The notes: generated from the sequence alone by a model not told the origin. Positions 27,527-37,125 are shown, counted from the first letter of the stretch. The stretch is 64,000 bases of DNA from Paracoccaceae bacterium (GCA_011389685.1 JAABTV010000001.1:80547-144546), one strand, 5' to 3'. Program-made: numbers and translations.

Positions 27527-28284
27527 GCGAGGATATCGCCGCCTGCGCCGCGATCGTGCAAAAGGGCGATCCGCACCGGTTCCGCGCCACCATGGCCGCG
27601 CCGGTGCCCGCGCGCGAAAAGCTGTTCCCGCTCTATGCCTTCAATGTCGAGGTGTCGCGCGCACCCTGGGTCACATCCGAGCCGGGCATTGCCGAGATCC
27701 GCCTGCAATGGTGGATCGAGGCGCTTGAGGAGATCGCCGCGGGTGGGGTGGTGCGGCGGCACGAGGTGGTGCTGCCGCTGGCGCTCTGCCTTGGCGCCGA
27801 TCAGGCCCGCGCGCTGATCCCGCTGATCGAGGCGCGGCAATGGGACATCTATTCCGATCCCTTCGCCAGTGACGCGGCCCTCGCCGAGCATCTGGCCGAC
27901 ACGTCGGGGCGCCTGATGCAGGTGGCCAGCGGCCTGCTGGGGCAGGGTGGCGAGGCGGCGGCGCGCGATGCCGGGCTGGCCCTTGGGGTTGCCAACTGGC
28001 TCACCGCCGTTCCGAACCTCACGGCTGCAGGGCGCCATCCGCTCCCTGATGACAGCGACTCGGGCATTCGCGCGCTGGCCGAGCTGGGGCTCGACCATTT
28101 GGCCCGGGCTCGCCACGCGCCCCTGCCGCAACCCTTGCGCCCCGCCTTCCTGCCCATGGCGGGCGCCGCCCGGATGCTCCGGACCGCCCGTGCCAATCCC
28201 GCGCGGGTGCGTGAAGACGCATTGGATGCTCCGTTTCGCGCGCGTCTGTCGCTGATGAGAACCGCCCTCACCGGACGGTGGTAG
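27523..28284 (+). CDS. Squalene/phytoene-synthase-fold protein (NDUFAF6-like)
   Basis: This 253-residue protein aligns by pattern with the squalene/phytoene synthase family: LFPLYAFNVEVSRAPW, EIRLQWWIEALEEI and a late LALGVANWLTAVPNL. The Asp-rich DxxxD motifs needed to bind prenyl diphosphates are not visible, so catalysis is doubtful. The sequence fits the group related to mitochondrial complex I assembly factor NDUFAF6. It is translationally coupled to the hydrolase gene. Confidence 0.75.
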   Translation: MSEDIAACAAIVQKGDPHRFRATMAAPVPAREKLFPLYAFNVEVSRAPWVTSEPGIAEIRLQWWIEALEEIAAGGVVRRHEVVLPLALCLGADQARALIPLIEARQWDIYSDPFASDAALAEHLADTSGRLMQVASGLLGQGGEAAARDAGLALGVANWLTAVPNLTAAGRHPLPDDSDSGIRALAELGLDHLARARHAPLPQPLRPAFLPMAGAARMLRTARANPARVREDALDAPFRARLSLMRTALTGRW

Positions 28285-28302
28285 GCGTCAGGTCAGCAGG
28301 CG

Positions 28303-29529
28303 TCAGGCCAGTTCGTCCCGGCGGCTGAACCAGAACCAGATCAGCGCCCCGCCGGCCAGCACCAGGAACGGCGCCATGGCAAGGTTGACGCTGGCCCATC
28401 CGGCCAACGCATCGCCGCCCGAACAGTTCATCAGCCCGCCCGAGGCCAGCGAGGCCACGGTCACGCCACCGAACACGATCAGGTCGTTCATCCCCTGCAT
28501 CCGGCCGCGCTCTTCGGGGGTATGTGCACCCGAGAGCATGGTGGTTGCGCCGATGAAACCGAAATTCCATCCCAAGCCCAGCAGGATCAGCGCAATATAG
28601 AAATTTTCCAGCGCCACGCCCTGGAGCGCCACCGCGCCGGCACCCGCCAGGATTGCCAGGCCCGTGGCCACGATGGTCTTGACCCCGAACCGCGCGATCA
28701 GGTGGCCTGTGAAGAAACTCGGCACATACATCGCCAGCACATGCGCGGTCACGATATCCGCCGCTGTTCCGGTGTCGAAGCCGCAGCCCACCACCGCCAA
28801 GGGAGTCGAGGTCATCACCAGGTTCATCAACGCATAGGACACCATCGCACAGATCACCGATACGGCGATGATCGGTGTCGTGATCAACTCGCGCCGTGTC
28901 CGGCCCCGGGCGCTGCCCGGCTTGGGTGCCGGGGGCTTGGGGATGTCGAGGAAAAGAAACAGCGCCGAACCCAGAACATTGGTCAGGATCACCGCCAGAT
29001 AGGTGCCCATGAACGGAATCACCATCGCGTCGGCGGTGAATTTCACGATTTGCGGCCCGATGATCGCCGAGGCGAGCCCACCCGCCATCACATAGGAAAT
29101 CGCCTTGGGCCGGAACGCGTCGCTGGCGGTATCGGCGGCGGCAAAGCGATAGAAACCATGCGCCGACATGTAGACGCCAGTCAGGAGCGATCCCAGAAGG
29201 AAGATCGGAAATGACGCCATGTAAAGCCCATAGGCCCCGACGACCCCGCCCATGGCGCCAAAGCTCGCCCCGAGGAAGAACCCCGCGCGCCGCCCGTATT
29301 TCTGCATGATCGCCGAAACCGGAGTGGCCGCCAGCATCGAGCCCAGCACGATCAGCGAAATCGGCAGCGTCGCCCAGCACGGGTTCGGCGCCAGCGACTG
29401 CCCGGCCAGCCCGCCGATGGTAAAGATCATCGGCATCTGCGCGCCCAGGATCGCCTGCGCAAGCACCAGGATGATCACGTTGCGCCGGGCGCGGCGATCA
29501 TCGACGGGGGAAAGGACGGCATCTGTCAT
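28303..29529 (-). CDS. MFS transporter
   Basis: The 408-residue protein has about twelve membrane segments, an MFS motif A variant (MQKYGRRAGF) after helix 2 and a charged central cytoplasmic loop ([18 protein letters not shown]). The substrate cannot be assigned. A perfect inverted repeat, GCGTCACAT/ATGTGACGC (29565-29594), lies about 35 bases upstream of its start and may be its operator. It follows cobA on the same strand. Confidence 0.8.
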   Translation of the reverse strand: MTDAVLSPVDDRRARRNVIILVLAQAILGAQMPMIFTIGGLAGQSLAPNPCWATLPISLIVLGSMLAATPVSAIMQKYGRRAGFFLGASFGAMGGVVGAYGLYMASFPIFLLGSLLTGVYMSAHGFYRFAAADTASDAFRPKAISYVMAGGLASAIIGPQIVKFTADAMVIPFMGTYLAVILTNVLGSALFLFLDIPKPPAPKPGSARGRTRRELITTPIIAVSVICAMVSYALMNLVMTSTPLAVVGCGFDTGTAADIVTAHVLAMYVPSFFTGHLIARFGVKTIVATGLAILAGAGAVALQGVALENFYIALILLGLGWNFGFIGATTMLSGAHTPEERGRMQGMNDLIVFGGVTVASLASGGLMNCSGGDALAGWASVNLAMAPFLVLAGGALIWFWFSRRDELA

Positions 29530-29564
29530 GGCAAATCGCTACCCCGAAGCGTCGGGGGCTGCAA

Positions 29565-29594
29565 GCGTCACATTGCGCCCCCGCGATGTGACGC
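29565..29594. promoter_or_regulatory. Perfect inverted repeat between cobA and the MFS gene
   Basis: GCGTCACAT (29565-29573) and ATGTGACGC (29586-29594) are perfect complements around a 12-base GC-rich spacer. No T tract follows on the minus strand, so a protein-binding operator for the MFS gene is at least as likely as a terminator for cobA. Confidence 0.5.
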
Positions 29595-29614
29595 TGCGCC
29601 TCGAAGCCGATGCA

Positions 29615-30490
29615 TCAGCCCTCTTCGGCCGGCCGCCCGCGTCCCAGCGGGTCGAGGTTGCGCGGCGCTTCACCGGCGACCAGGGCCTGCCAGTCGAGAA
29701 CCTGCCGCATCAGGACCGCGCGCCCCACGCACAGGATCGCCGGGGGGCGAAGCCCGCTGCTCTCGATGTCCTGTGCCACCCGGCCCAGCGCCGTCTCGAG
29801 CACCCTTTGCCCGGGCAGGCTGGCCTCTGCCACCACCGCCACCGGCTCATCCGCCGGGCGCCCGCCCGCGATAAGGGCCTGTGCGATCCGCCCGGCATGT
29901 TTCATGCCCATGTAGATCACCAAAACCTGACCGCCCCGCGCCAATGCCGCCCAGTCGAGCGCCGGCGCCTCGCCCGACGGGTCATGGCCGGTGACGAAGG
30001 TCACGGCCTGGTTCACATCGCGATGCGTCACCGGAATCCCGGCATAGGCCAGCCCGCCGATACCGGCGCTGATCCCCGGAACGATCCGCACCGGCACCCC
30101 ATGCTGGATCAGGGTCTGTGCCTCTTCTCCGCCGCGCCCGAACACGAACGGGTCTCCCCCCTTGAGCCGCAGCACCCGCTTGCCGGCGCGCGCAAGATCG
30201 ATCAACTGCATCGAGATGTCGCGCTGCCGCGCCGACGGCTGCCCACCACGCTTGCCGGCAAAGATGCGCTCGGCCTGCGGTGCCCAGCGCAGGATCGCCT
30301 CATGCACCAGCGCATCATGAACCACCACATCCGCCTGACGCAGCGCGCTCAGCGCATGAAGCGTCAACAGTCCCGGATCACCCGGCCCCGCACCGCAAAG
30401 CCAGACCCAGCCCGGCGCCATCTCGGGCCAGTCATGATCGGGCAGGGCGGGGAACGGGATTGCGGCGGGGGGCCGGGTCGACTCGGTCAT
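29615..30490 (-). CDS. cobA: Uroporphyrinogen-III C-methyltransferase
   Basis: The 291-residue enzyme uses S-adenosylmethionine to make precorrin-2 for cobalamin and siroheme. It has the family motifs VWLCGAGPGDPGLLTL, VVHDALVH, RLKGGDPFVFGRGGEE and VPGISAG. The B12 it helps produce is required by the mutase at 13073, though no other cobalamin gene is in the window. ATG 30490 gives the normal N-terminus after a proline-rich lead-in of about 25 residues. It is divergent from tatA. Confidence 0.92.
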   Translation of the reverse strand: MTESTRPPAAIPFPALPDHDWPEMAPGWVWLCGAGPGDPGLLTLHALSALRQADVVVHDALVHEAILRWAPQAERIFAGKRGGQPSARQRDISMQLIDLARAGKRVLRLKGGDPFVFGRGGEEAQTLIQHGVPVRIVPGISAGIGGLAYAGIPVTHRDVNQAVTFVTGHDPSGEAPALDWAALARGGQVLVIYMGMKHAGRIAQALIAGGRPADEPVAVVAEASLPGQRVLETALGRVAQDIESSGLRPPAILCVGRAVLMRQVLDWQALVAGEAPRNLDPLGRGRPAEEG

Positions 30491-30707
30491 GACATCCTTA
30501 TCCTGCCTTTGATCGGTCGGCGAAAGGCGGCAAATCGCACCTATGGGATGCCGATGCACCCGCTGTCATGCAAGAAAATCGGCGCCAACACCCACATGCG
30601 GCCTATTGCGTCTTTCATCCGGGCGCGCGAGAGATTAGATAAACGGTCACAATTCACCGGGCGCATGGCGGCGCATACCGCATGACCCCGGCCTAGGGAG
30701 AAGTCAA

Positions 30708-30923
30708 ATGCTCAACAATATCGGCCTTCCGGGCCTCCTGCTCATCGCCGTCGTCGTGCTTGTGCTGTTCGGCCGTGGCAAGATCAGCTCGCTCATGGGC
30801 GAGGTCGGCAAAGGCATCACCGCCTTCAAGAAAGGCGTGAAAGACGGCACCGAAGAGCTTGAAAACCAGGCCGCCGACGAGGCCAAGGACGTCACACCCG
30901 AAGACGAAAAAGACAAGGTCTGA
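30708..30923 (+). CDS. tatA: Twin-arginine translocase subunit TatA
   Basis: The 71-residue protein has one N-terminal membrane helix (about 5-20), the [17 protein letters not shown] hinge and amphipathic helix of TatA, and a charged tail. TatA oligomers form the passage for folded proteins. A GGGAGAAG ribosome site precedes the ATG. tatB and tatC follow directly, forming an operon with the DUF815 gene. Confidence 0.95.
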   Translation: MLNNIGLPGLLLIAVVVLVLFGRGKISSLMGEVGKGITAFKKGVKDGTEELENQAADEAKDVTPEDEKDKV

Positions 30924-30930
30924 ACGCTCC

Positions 30931-31563
30931 ATGCTTGACCTTGGCTGGACCGAGCTTCTGCTCATCGGCATTGTCGCGCTGATCGTCGTGGGGCCCAAGG
31001 ATTTGCCCGTCCTGTTCAGGAAGCTGGGCGAATTCGTGGGCAAGGCGCGCGGCATGGCCCGCGAGTTCAGCCGCGCCATGAACGAGGCGGCGGATGAATC
31101 CGGCATGAAGGACACGGCCAATTCGCTGCGCTCGATGGCCGATCCCAAGAAAATGGGGCTCGACGCGGTCAAGGAAGCGGCCGACTTCCAGAAATGGGAC
31201 CCAGAATCCGAGACGGCCAAGCTTGCCGAAGAGCGTCAGGAAGCCAAGCGCAAGATCCAGGAATCGGCCGCCAACAAGGCCGCGGCACGCAAGGCAGAAG
31301 AGGTCCGCGCGGCCCGCGCCGCCGAAGAAGGCGCACAGCCCACCGATGATGCCGACAGCGCGCCGGCCGAAACGCAGACCAAAGCCGCCAGGCCCGCCGG
31401 GAAACCGGCCGCGAAGAAAACGGCGGCCAAGACCACAGGCAAAGCCGCCGCCAAACCCAAGGCCGCCGAGACCGCCACGAAAAAACCCGCAAGGAAACCG
31501 GCCGCCAAAAAGCCGGCACCCAGAAAAACGGCCACCAAGAAAACCGACCAACAAGGCGGGTAA
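30931..31563 (+). CDS. tatB: Twin-arginine translocase subunit TatB with long basic tail
   Basis: The 210-residue TatB starts [21 protein letters not shown] (membrane helix with the conserved Glu) followed by [13 protein letters not shown] and an amphipathic helix. Together with TatC it binds twin-arginine signal peptides. The final 64 residues (147-210) contain 19 Lys or Arg and only three acidic residues, in Lys/Ala/Pro repeats (KPAAKK, KKPAPRK) like the tails of histone H1-type proteins. This is longer and more basic than the usual TatB tail. It contrasts with the acidic tail of the adjacent TatC. Confidence 0.93.
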   Translation: MLDLGWTELLLIGIVALIVVGPKDLPVLFRKLGEFVGKARGMAREFSRAMNEAADESGMKDTANSLRSMADPKKMGLDAVKEAADFQKWDPESETAKLAEERQEAKRKIQESAANKAAARKAEEVRAARAAEEGAQPTDDADSAPAETQTKAARPAGKPAAKKTAAKTTGKAAAKPKAAETATKKPARKPAAKKPAPRKTATKKTDQQGG

Positions 31564-31569
31564 ACCTCC

Positions 31570-32655
31570 ATGAGCCCATCAGACGCCCAAGACGATATCG
31601 AGGACAGTTCCGCCCCGCTGATCGAGCATCTGGCCGAGCTGCGCACACGGCTCATCCGCTCGGTTCTGGCCTTTATCGTGGGCATCGTTCTGGCCTTCAT
31701 CGTGGCCGAGCCGATCCTGCAATTCCTGCTTTTCCCGATCGAGGAAACGCTGCGCACGATGGGCGACCCGGACCCGACGCTGCAATATACCTCGCCGCAG
31801 GAATACCTGTTCACGCTGTTTCGCATCTCGATGGTGTTCGGCTTCGCGCTGGCCTTTCCGGTGATCGGCGCGCAGTTGTGGCGCTTCGTGGCGCCCGGAC
31901 TCTACCGGTCAGAGAAATCGGCCTTCCTGCCGTTCCTGATCGCGTCGCCGGTGATGTTCCTGCTCGGGGCGTCCTTCGCGCAATTCGTCGTCACCCCGCT
32001 GGCGATGCGCTTCTTTCTGGGCTTCGCCGATGTCACTTCGATCTTCGCCAACCTTCTGGCGGTCGCGGCGGGCGATGCGCCACCCGATGCCGCGATTGTT
32101 CCGTCCAGCACCGAGGGACTCAAGATCACCTTCTTCGGCAAGGTGAACGAGTCGCTCGACATCACGCTCAAGTTCATCATCGCCTTCGGGCTCTGTTTCC
32201 AGCTTCCCGTGCTGCTCACCCTGATGGGCAAGGCCGGGCTGGTCAGCGCCGAGGGTCTGGGCAATGTGCGCAAATACGCGATGGTCGGCATCCTGTTGCT
32301 GGCCGCGCTGGTCACGCCGCCCGATGTCATCACGCAGTTGATCCTGTTCACCGTGGTCTATGGTCTGTACGAGGTCTCCATCTTCCTCGTCCGCCATGTC
32401 GAGAAGAAGCGCGAGGCCGATTTGAGGGCACAGGGGCTCTGGTTCGAGGACGACGACGAGGACGAGGACGAGGACAAGGGCCCGGATGACACGACGGAAA
32501 CCGACCCCGAAGAGGAATTCGACGATCCGCTCATGCGCGAAATGGACGACGAGATTGCAGCGGAAGAGGACGAGGACGAAGGCGACGATGATGACGGGAA
32601 CGATGACGATGACGACGACGATCCCGATGACGGGATGGTAGACCGGACACGATGA
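31570..32655 (+). CDS. tatC: Twin-arginine translocase subunit TatC with acidic tail
   Basis: The 361-residue protein has the six-helix TatC core, starting with the cytoplasmic SAPLIEHLAELRTRLIRS segment that contacts the signal peptide, and containing FRISMVFGFALAFPVI. From about residue 292 a 70-residue cytoplasmic tail contains 43 Asp or Glu and four basic residues. At DNA level this is a GAC/GAT/GAG-rich tract (about 32445-32635). The core length is normal, so the tail is an addition. The stop overlaps the next start (ATGA). Confidence 0.94.
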   Translation: MSPSDAQDDIEDSSAPLIEHLAELRTRLIRSVLAFIVGIVLAFIVAEPILQFLLFPIEETLRTMGDPDPTLQYTSPQEYLFTLFRISMVFGFALAFPVIGAQLWRFVAPGLYRSEKSAFLPFLIASPVMFLLGASFAQFVVTPLAMRFFLGFADVTSIFANLLAVAAGDAPPDAAIVPSSTEGLKITFFGKVNESLDITLKFIIAFGLCFQLPVLLTLMGKAGLVSAEGLGNVRKYAMVGILLLAALVTPPDVITQLILFTVVYGLYEVSIFLVRHVEKKREADLRAQGLWFEDDDEDEDEDKGPDDTTETDPEEEFDDPLMREMDDEIAAEEDEDEGDDDDGNDDDDDDDPDDGMVDRTR

Positions 32656-33497
32656 CCAACAAGACCCTCAAGCGTGTCGCTGCCGCCCTCGAACGCATCG
32701 CGCCGGCGCCCCATCCGGTGCCGGATTTCTCGCAGACCGATGGCTTCCTATGGCATGTCGACCCTGACCGGCTCGAACCCGTCGCCCAGATCTCGCGGGT
32801 CGATCTGTCGCTTCTGCTGGGCGTCGACCGGTCGCGCGATACGCTGCTGGACAACACCCGCCAGTTCGCGCGCGGCCTTCCGGCCAACAACGCCCTTCTG
32901 TGGGGCGCGCGCGGCATGGGCAAATCCTCGCTGGTCAAGGCCGTGCACGGCGCGGTGGTGGCCGAAGGGTTGCCGCTCAAACTGGTCGAGCTTCAGCGCG
33001 AGGACCTGCCCTCGGTCGGGCGCCTGTTGAACCTGCTGCGCGCGGCCCCCGATTGTCGCTTCTTGCTGTTTTGCGATGATCTGTCGTTTTCCCATGACGA
33101 TCAGCACTACAAGTCGCTCAAGGCCGTGCTCGATGGCGGGATCGAGGGGCGGCCCGACAACGTGGTGCTCTATGCCACCTCGAACCGTCGCCACCTCATG
33201 CCCCGCGACATGATCGAGAACGAACGCTCCACCGCGATCAGCCCCTCCGAAGCGGTCGAGGAAAAGGTATCGCTCTCCGACCGGTTCGGGCTGTGGCTGG
33301 GCTTTCACCCGTGCTCGCAGGATGAATACCTTTCGATGATCCGGGGCTATTGCGCGGTTTTCGGGATTTCGATTCCCGATGACGAATTGCGCGCCGAGGC
33401 GATCGAATGGCAGGCCACGCGCGGTGCCCGGTCGGGCCGGGTCGCATGGCAATACGTGACCGACCTGGCCGGTCGCAAAGGGGTCCGGCTGGGCTGA
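32652..33497 (+). CDS. DUF815 family AAA ATPase
   Basis: The 281-residue protein has Walker A LLWGARGMGKSSL, Walker B FLLFCDDLSF and a sensor-like VVLYATSNRRHLMP, matching the DUF815 ATP-binding family. Its function is not established. It is translationally coupled to tatC, and in this family it is commonly found between tatC and nlpD, as here, so a role in export or envelope maintenance can be imagined but not shown. It converges on nlpD. Confidence 0.85.
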   Translation: MTNKTLKRVAAALERIAPAPHPVPDFSQTDGFLWHVDPDRLEPVAQISRVDLSLLLGVDRSRDTLLDNTRQFARGLPANNALLWGARGMGKSSLVKAVHGAVVAEGLPLKLVELQREDLPSVGRLLNLLRAAPDCRFLLFCDDLSFSHDDQHYKSLKAVLDGGIEGRPDNVVLYATSNRRHLMPRDMIENERSTAISPSEAVEEKVSLSDRFGLWLGFHPCSQDEYLSMIRGYCAVFGISIPDDELRAEAIEWQATRGARSGRVAWQYVTDLAGRKGVRLG

Positions 33498-33553
33498 TCG
33501 GGCGGGGGCGGACGCCGGGTTAACGATTTTCACGCGCTGGGGTCACGACATCA

Positions 33554-33605
33554 CCCGGCAGCCGGATGGCAGCCGGGCGGTGCACGCAAATCACCCCCCG
33601 ATTTT
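33554..33605 (+). repeat. 11-bp tandem repeat element, copy 2
   Basis: CCCGGCAGCCGGATGGCAGC followed by CGGGCGG gives two GGCAGCCGG units. After a short divergent part comes TCACCCCCCGATT, the same tail as in the copy at 42496. It lies between the convergent DUF815 and nlpD genes. Confidence 0.65.
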
Positions 33606-33649
33606 TGGCCACTGGCGGGTATTAACCATGCCGGACGCCGCCTTCGGAT

Positions 33650-34861
33650 TTACTGAAGATAAGGCATCGGATCGACCTGGCTGGTCCCCTTTGCCACCTG
33701 AAACTGGACGTATGGCGGATTGCCGTCCGGCATGGTGGCGATCTTTTGTCCGCGCTTGACCTTGTCGCCGTTCTTCACCGCCACCTCGTCCACATTGACA
33801 TAGACCGTGGCGAGCGAATTCGAGTGCTTGATCACCACGAACTGCACGTTTTCCGTCGACTTCGTCACCGAGACCACGGTGCCCGCTTCGGCCGCACTCA
33901 CGGCCGCGCCCTTGGCCGCGGTAAAGTCGATTCCGTCATTCTTACCCTTTGAATACTCACGGATAATTCGACCCTGCACCGGATAGGCGAACTGCCCGCC
34001 CGATGGCGTTCTGGTCTCGGTTCGGGCTGTTTTCACGGCCTCATCCGTTGCTGCCGGACGGGCCTCGGAAACCGGTTTCGTTTCTTCATCGGGCAGGGGT
34101 TTGGTCGCGCTCGGCGGGGTTGGGGTCGGGGTGCCGCTTCCGGGCGGCTCGGTCTCGGCGGCCGGGGCGGTCTGCTCCGGCGCGGGTGATTCGGGCACCG
34201 GAATGAGCAGATATTGCCCCTCGCGAATCTTGAAATCGCTGCCCAGCCCGTTCCACTCGGCAAGCGAGCGCACGCTCACCCCGTAAAGCCGCGCGATCGT
34301 ATAGGCCGTCTCGCCCCGCACGACCTTGTGCCTCGTGGGCTCCAACCCTCTGGCAATCTTGGGTTTTTCAGGTTCCGTTGCAGGCGGCAGCTTGGCGGTC
34401 TCGACCCTTTGCTCTCCGGCGCGCTCGATGGCGCCGCCGGCCAATTCCGTGATATCGACCCCGGGCGGCTGGATCGGCCCGGTGGTGGGCGATCCGGTGT
34501 CCGGCGAAGGTTCCTCTACCCTGCTCGGCAGGGCGATGACTTCTCCGGCGCGCAAGGGATCATCGGGTTGCAGGCCATTGTAACGGGCAAGCGCCCCGGC
34601 ATCGGTGCCCACCCGGGCGGCGAGGTCGCTCACCATGTCGCCGCGCCGGGCAACGGCAACCTGATAATTCGGATAGGAGATGACTCCCCGGTCATCCGCG
34701 GCCGGGCGTTTGGCGGTTGCGGCGCGCGCCGCCTCGGCCGTGTTCAACCCTGACCCGAATGCGCCCCGCATGTCGAAATCAAGCGATTGGTCGCAGGCCG
34801 TTATCAACATGGCCACTCCGGTCAGAAGACATGGTCTCAAGTGCCTGGAAAACAAGCTCAT
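33650..34861 (-). CDS. nlpD: LysM/degenerate LytM lipoprotein, NlpD/DipM type
   Basis: The 403-residue lipoprotein (lipobox MLITAC, Cys23) has two LysM peptidoglycan-binding modules (around YQVAVARRGDMVSDLAARVG and HKVVRGETAYTIARLYG), a Pro/Thr/Glu-rich linker and a C-terminal LytM (M23) domain. The zinc ligands of active M23 enzymes are missing: the first His is Asn (KNDGIDF) and the final HxH is replaced by VQFQV. As in E. coli NlpD it should activate cell-wall amidases during division rather than cut the wall. ATG 34861 is chosen as the start of the lipoprotein signal. It ends the surE-pcm-nlpD operon. Confidence 0.88.
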   Translation of the reverse strand: MSLFSRHLRPCLLTGVAMLITACDQSLDFDMRGAFGSGLNTAEAARAATAKRPAADDRGVISYPNYQVAVARRGDMVSDLAARVGTDAGALARYNGLQPDDPLRAGEVIALPSRVEEPSPDTGSPTTGPIQPPGVDITELAGGAIERAGEQRVETAKLPPATEPEKPKIARGLEPTRHKVVRGETAYTIARLYGVSVRSLAEWNGLGSDFKIREGQYLLIPVPESPAPEQTAPAAETEPPGSGTPTPTPPSATKPLPDEETKPVSEARPAATDEAVKTARTETRTPSGGQFAYPVQGRIIREYSKGKNDGIDFTAAKGAAVSAAEAGTVVSVTKSTENVQFVVIKHSNSLATVYVNVDEVAVKNGDKVKRGQKIATMPDGNPPYVQFQVAKGTSQVDPMPYLQ

Positions 34862-34922
34862 CTTAAAATCCTCATCATGCCCCTTGTTCGGTCGGGACTT
34901 GGGTTCGCCTCGCCTCGCAGTC

Positions 34923-35576
34923 TCACGTATCCTTGCCGAGCCCCTCAAGCAAGGGAACGAAACGGACCGGTCGCAACTCTTCATAATCGAAACCGTTTTC
35001 GCTGCGCGTCACCTTGATCAGGCTCTGCACCGCATCGGATCGACCCACAGGCAACACCATGATACCGCCGATTTTCAATTGGGCCAAGAGCGGCCCGGGC
35101 GGATCTTCGGCAGCCGCGGTCACGATGATCCGGTCGAACGGGGCCTGATCGGGCAGGCCAAAACTGCCATCGGATGTCATCGCAATGATATTGTTGAGAT
35201 CGAGAGATGCAAACAGGGCCGCGGCCTCCCGAACCAGGCGCCGGTGCCGGTCGACGGTATAGACCCGCCTTGCCAACTGGCTCAGAATGGCCGCCTGATA
35301 GCCCGAGCCGGTGCCGACTTCGAGCACCTTGTCGCGCGGTGTCACGGCAAGCGCCTGTGTCATCAGCCCCACGACAGAGGGTTGCGAAATCGTCTGACCA
35401 CAGGCGATCGGCAACGGCGTGTCCTCATAGGCGCGTTCGGCAAAGAGCCCACGGACAAAAGGGCCCCGGTCGATCTTCTCCATCGCGGCAAGAACCCGTT
35501 TATCGGTGACCCCCTTCGAGCGGAGCGCGAAGAGAAACCGCATCTTGCGTTCCGCGATCTCGTCCGAATCACTCAT
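34923..35576 (-). CDS. pcm: Protein-L-isoaspartate O-methyltransferase
   Basis: The 217-residue enzyme repairs damaged Asp and Asn residues using S-adenosylmethionine. It contains [33 protein letters not shown] (cofactor loop) and [14 protein letters not shown], all diagnostic for PCMT. Its start overlaps the surE stop by four bases, indicating coupled translation. Confidence 0.93.
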   Translation of the reverse strand: MSDSDEIAERKMRFLFALRSKGVTDKRVLAAMEKIDRGPFVRGLFAERAYEDTPLPIACGQTISQPSVVGLMTQALAVTPRDKVLEVGTGSGYQAAILSQLARRVYTVDRHRRLVREAAALFASLDLNNIIAMTSDGSFGLPDQAPFDRIIVTAAAEDPPGPLLAQLKIGGIMVLPVGRSDAVQSLIKVTRSENGFDYEELRPVRFVPLLEGLGKDT

Positions 35577-36352
35577 TCGATCGCCCCGAACTTTTCGAGC
35601 ACGTCATGCGCCGTCAGATCGGCGCGCATCGGGGTAACGGATATGTAACCATCGAGATTTACATTGGCATCCGTTCCCGGCGCCGTCGGTCTGTGTTGTT
35701 CTCCGCCCCGAACCCAAAGGAATTTCCGGCCCGACGGGGAATGGTGCGGTTCGACGGTGAATCGCGTGTGTTCGCGAAATCCCTGGGCTGCGGCCCGCAC
35801 GCCCGCGACCGCCGCCGCTCTGATCGGCGGAAAGTTGATATTGTAGAAGAGTTTGTAATCGGATGAATCTTCGGGCCGGATCGCAAGAATGCGCCGGATC
35901 ACATCTGCGCCATGCGCGCGCGCGGCTTCGAACGGGTCGTCGGCGTGGACATTCTGCGGTCCGAGATATTGCGACAGAGCCAAGGACGTGATGTGTTGAA
36001 GCGCGCCTTCCATCGCCCCGCCCAGCGTGCCGGAATAAAGTGCGTTCTCGGCCGAATTGTTGCCCCGGTTCACGCCGGAGAGGATCAGGTCAGGTCGCTC
36101 GTCCATCACGTCATGCAGGCCGGCCATGACGCAGTCTGCGGGGCTGCCTTCGGCGGCGTAGCGACGTTCGCCCATCCTGGCGATCATCATGGGATGGGTA
36201 TAGCTGATGCAATGGGCGACTCCGGATTGTTCGAATGCCGGCGCAACGGTCCAGACCTCACCATCGGGCCCGGCCAGTTCGGTTGCGATTTCATGCAACA
36301 CGGCAAGTCCCGGTGCGTTGATACCGTCGTCATTTGTGATGAGAATGCGCAT
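35573..36352 (-). CDS. surE: 5'/3'-nucleotidase SurE
   Basis: The 259-residue phosphatase starts [16 protein letters not shown], with the metal-binding Asp pair, and has [16 protein letters not shown] and [13 protein letters not shown] metal and phosphate motifs. It removes phosphate from nucleotides under stress. Codon 1 at 36352 fits the family exactly. The surE-pcm-nlpD order is classic. Confidence 0.95.
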   Translation of the reverse strand: MRILITNDDGINAPGLAVLHEIATELAGPDGEVWTVAPAFEQSGVAHCISYTHPMMIARMGERRYAAEGSPADCVMAGLHDVMDERPDLILSGVNRGNNSAENALYSGTLGGAMEGALQHITSLALSQYLGPQNVHADDPFEAARAHGADVIRRILAIRPEDSSDYKLFYNINFPPIRAAAVAGVRAAAQGFREHTRFTVEPHHSPSGRKFLWVRGGEQHRPTAPGTDANVNLDGYISVTPMRADLTAHDVLEKFGAIE

Positions 36353-36456
36353 GGATCGCCCCTTCTTGGGCAGTTCTATAGCCGTTCGGCACCGCGATGA
36401 ACCAGACAAAACAGCACGCGTGAACGCCCGGTCAAGAAGTTCGTAAGGATTTGTGT

Positions 36457-37125
36457 CTAATTCTCTTCACCACGCGACTCACACAATCCGGCCTGCTGCA
36501 ACAGCCGCACCGCCTCATCCCGCGGCGCTGAAAGAATGGTGCGATCCTCGCCGGGGAAAAACCGGGCCCTGGTGGCCGTCGCCATGGGTTGCGGGGCAAG
36601 AACATGCACTTGGGTCTTCGACCTGGCTTTTTCTGCGGCCCAACTTTTTGCAAGGGCGATCTGTGCGGCCTTGGTGGCGCCATAAGCGCCAAAGAATTTC
36701 TCGCCGGCATGCGGGTCGTCGAAGAAAAGTGCCGTGCCCGTCTCGCCCAGCAAGGGGGCGACGAAGGCGATCAGCGTGCCGCTTGCCACGACATTGATCG
36801 AGACGGACTTGTCCCAGTCTTTCGCATCGATATGGTCTGCTGGCGACAGGGGGGCCGCATGGATCGCACAATGGGCCCAGATATCGACCTTGCCCCAACG
36901 GTCAAAGATGGACCGGCACAACTGGGCCATCGCGTCGGCTTTCGAGATATCCATCGGCGCCAGGGTCGCACTTCCGCCCTTTGCCTGAATACGATCATCC
37001 AGCTCTTCCAGCGCGCCGGTCGTGCGGGCCACGGCGACGATGTGGTGGGTGTGGCACAAGGCCTCGGCGAGGCCCGAACCAAGACCGCGGGACGCACCGG
37101 TTATGAGAGCGATTTTCTTGTCCAT
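36457..37125 (-). CDS. Short-chain dehydrogenase/reductase
   Basis: The 222-residue protein has the NAD(P)-binding [13 protein letters not shown], an [11 protein letters not shown] strand in place of the usual NNAG, and YGATKAAQ (catalytic Tyr-x3-Lys). The NNAG change to HCAI is unusual but the active-site pair is intact. The substrate is unknown. Start Met at 37125 ([10 protein letters not shown]) is preferred over an upstream extension without family features. It follows purF on the same strand. Confidence 0.85.
   Translation of the reverse strand: MDKKIALITGASRGLGSGLAEALCHTHHIVAVARTTGALEELDDRIQAKGGSATLAPMDISKADAMAQLCRSIFDRWGKVDIWAHCAIHAAPLSPADHIDAKDWDKSVSINVVASGTLIAFVAPLLGETGTALFFDDPHAGEKFFGAYGATKAAQIALAKSWAAEKARSKTQVHVLAPQPMATATRARFFPGEDRTILSAPRDEAVRLLQQAGLCESRGEEN

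Noticed and set aside
29530..30707. Possible cobalamin riboswitch near cobA
   Set aside because: No B12-box-like sequence or multi-stem architecture was seen in the gap on either side of cobA.
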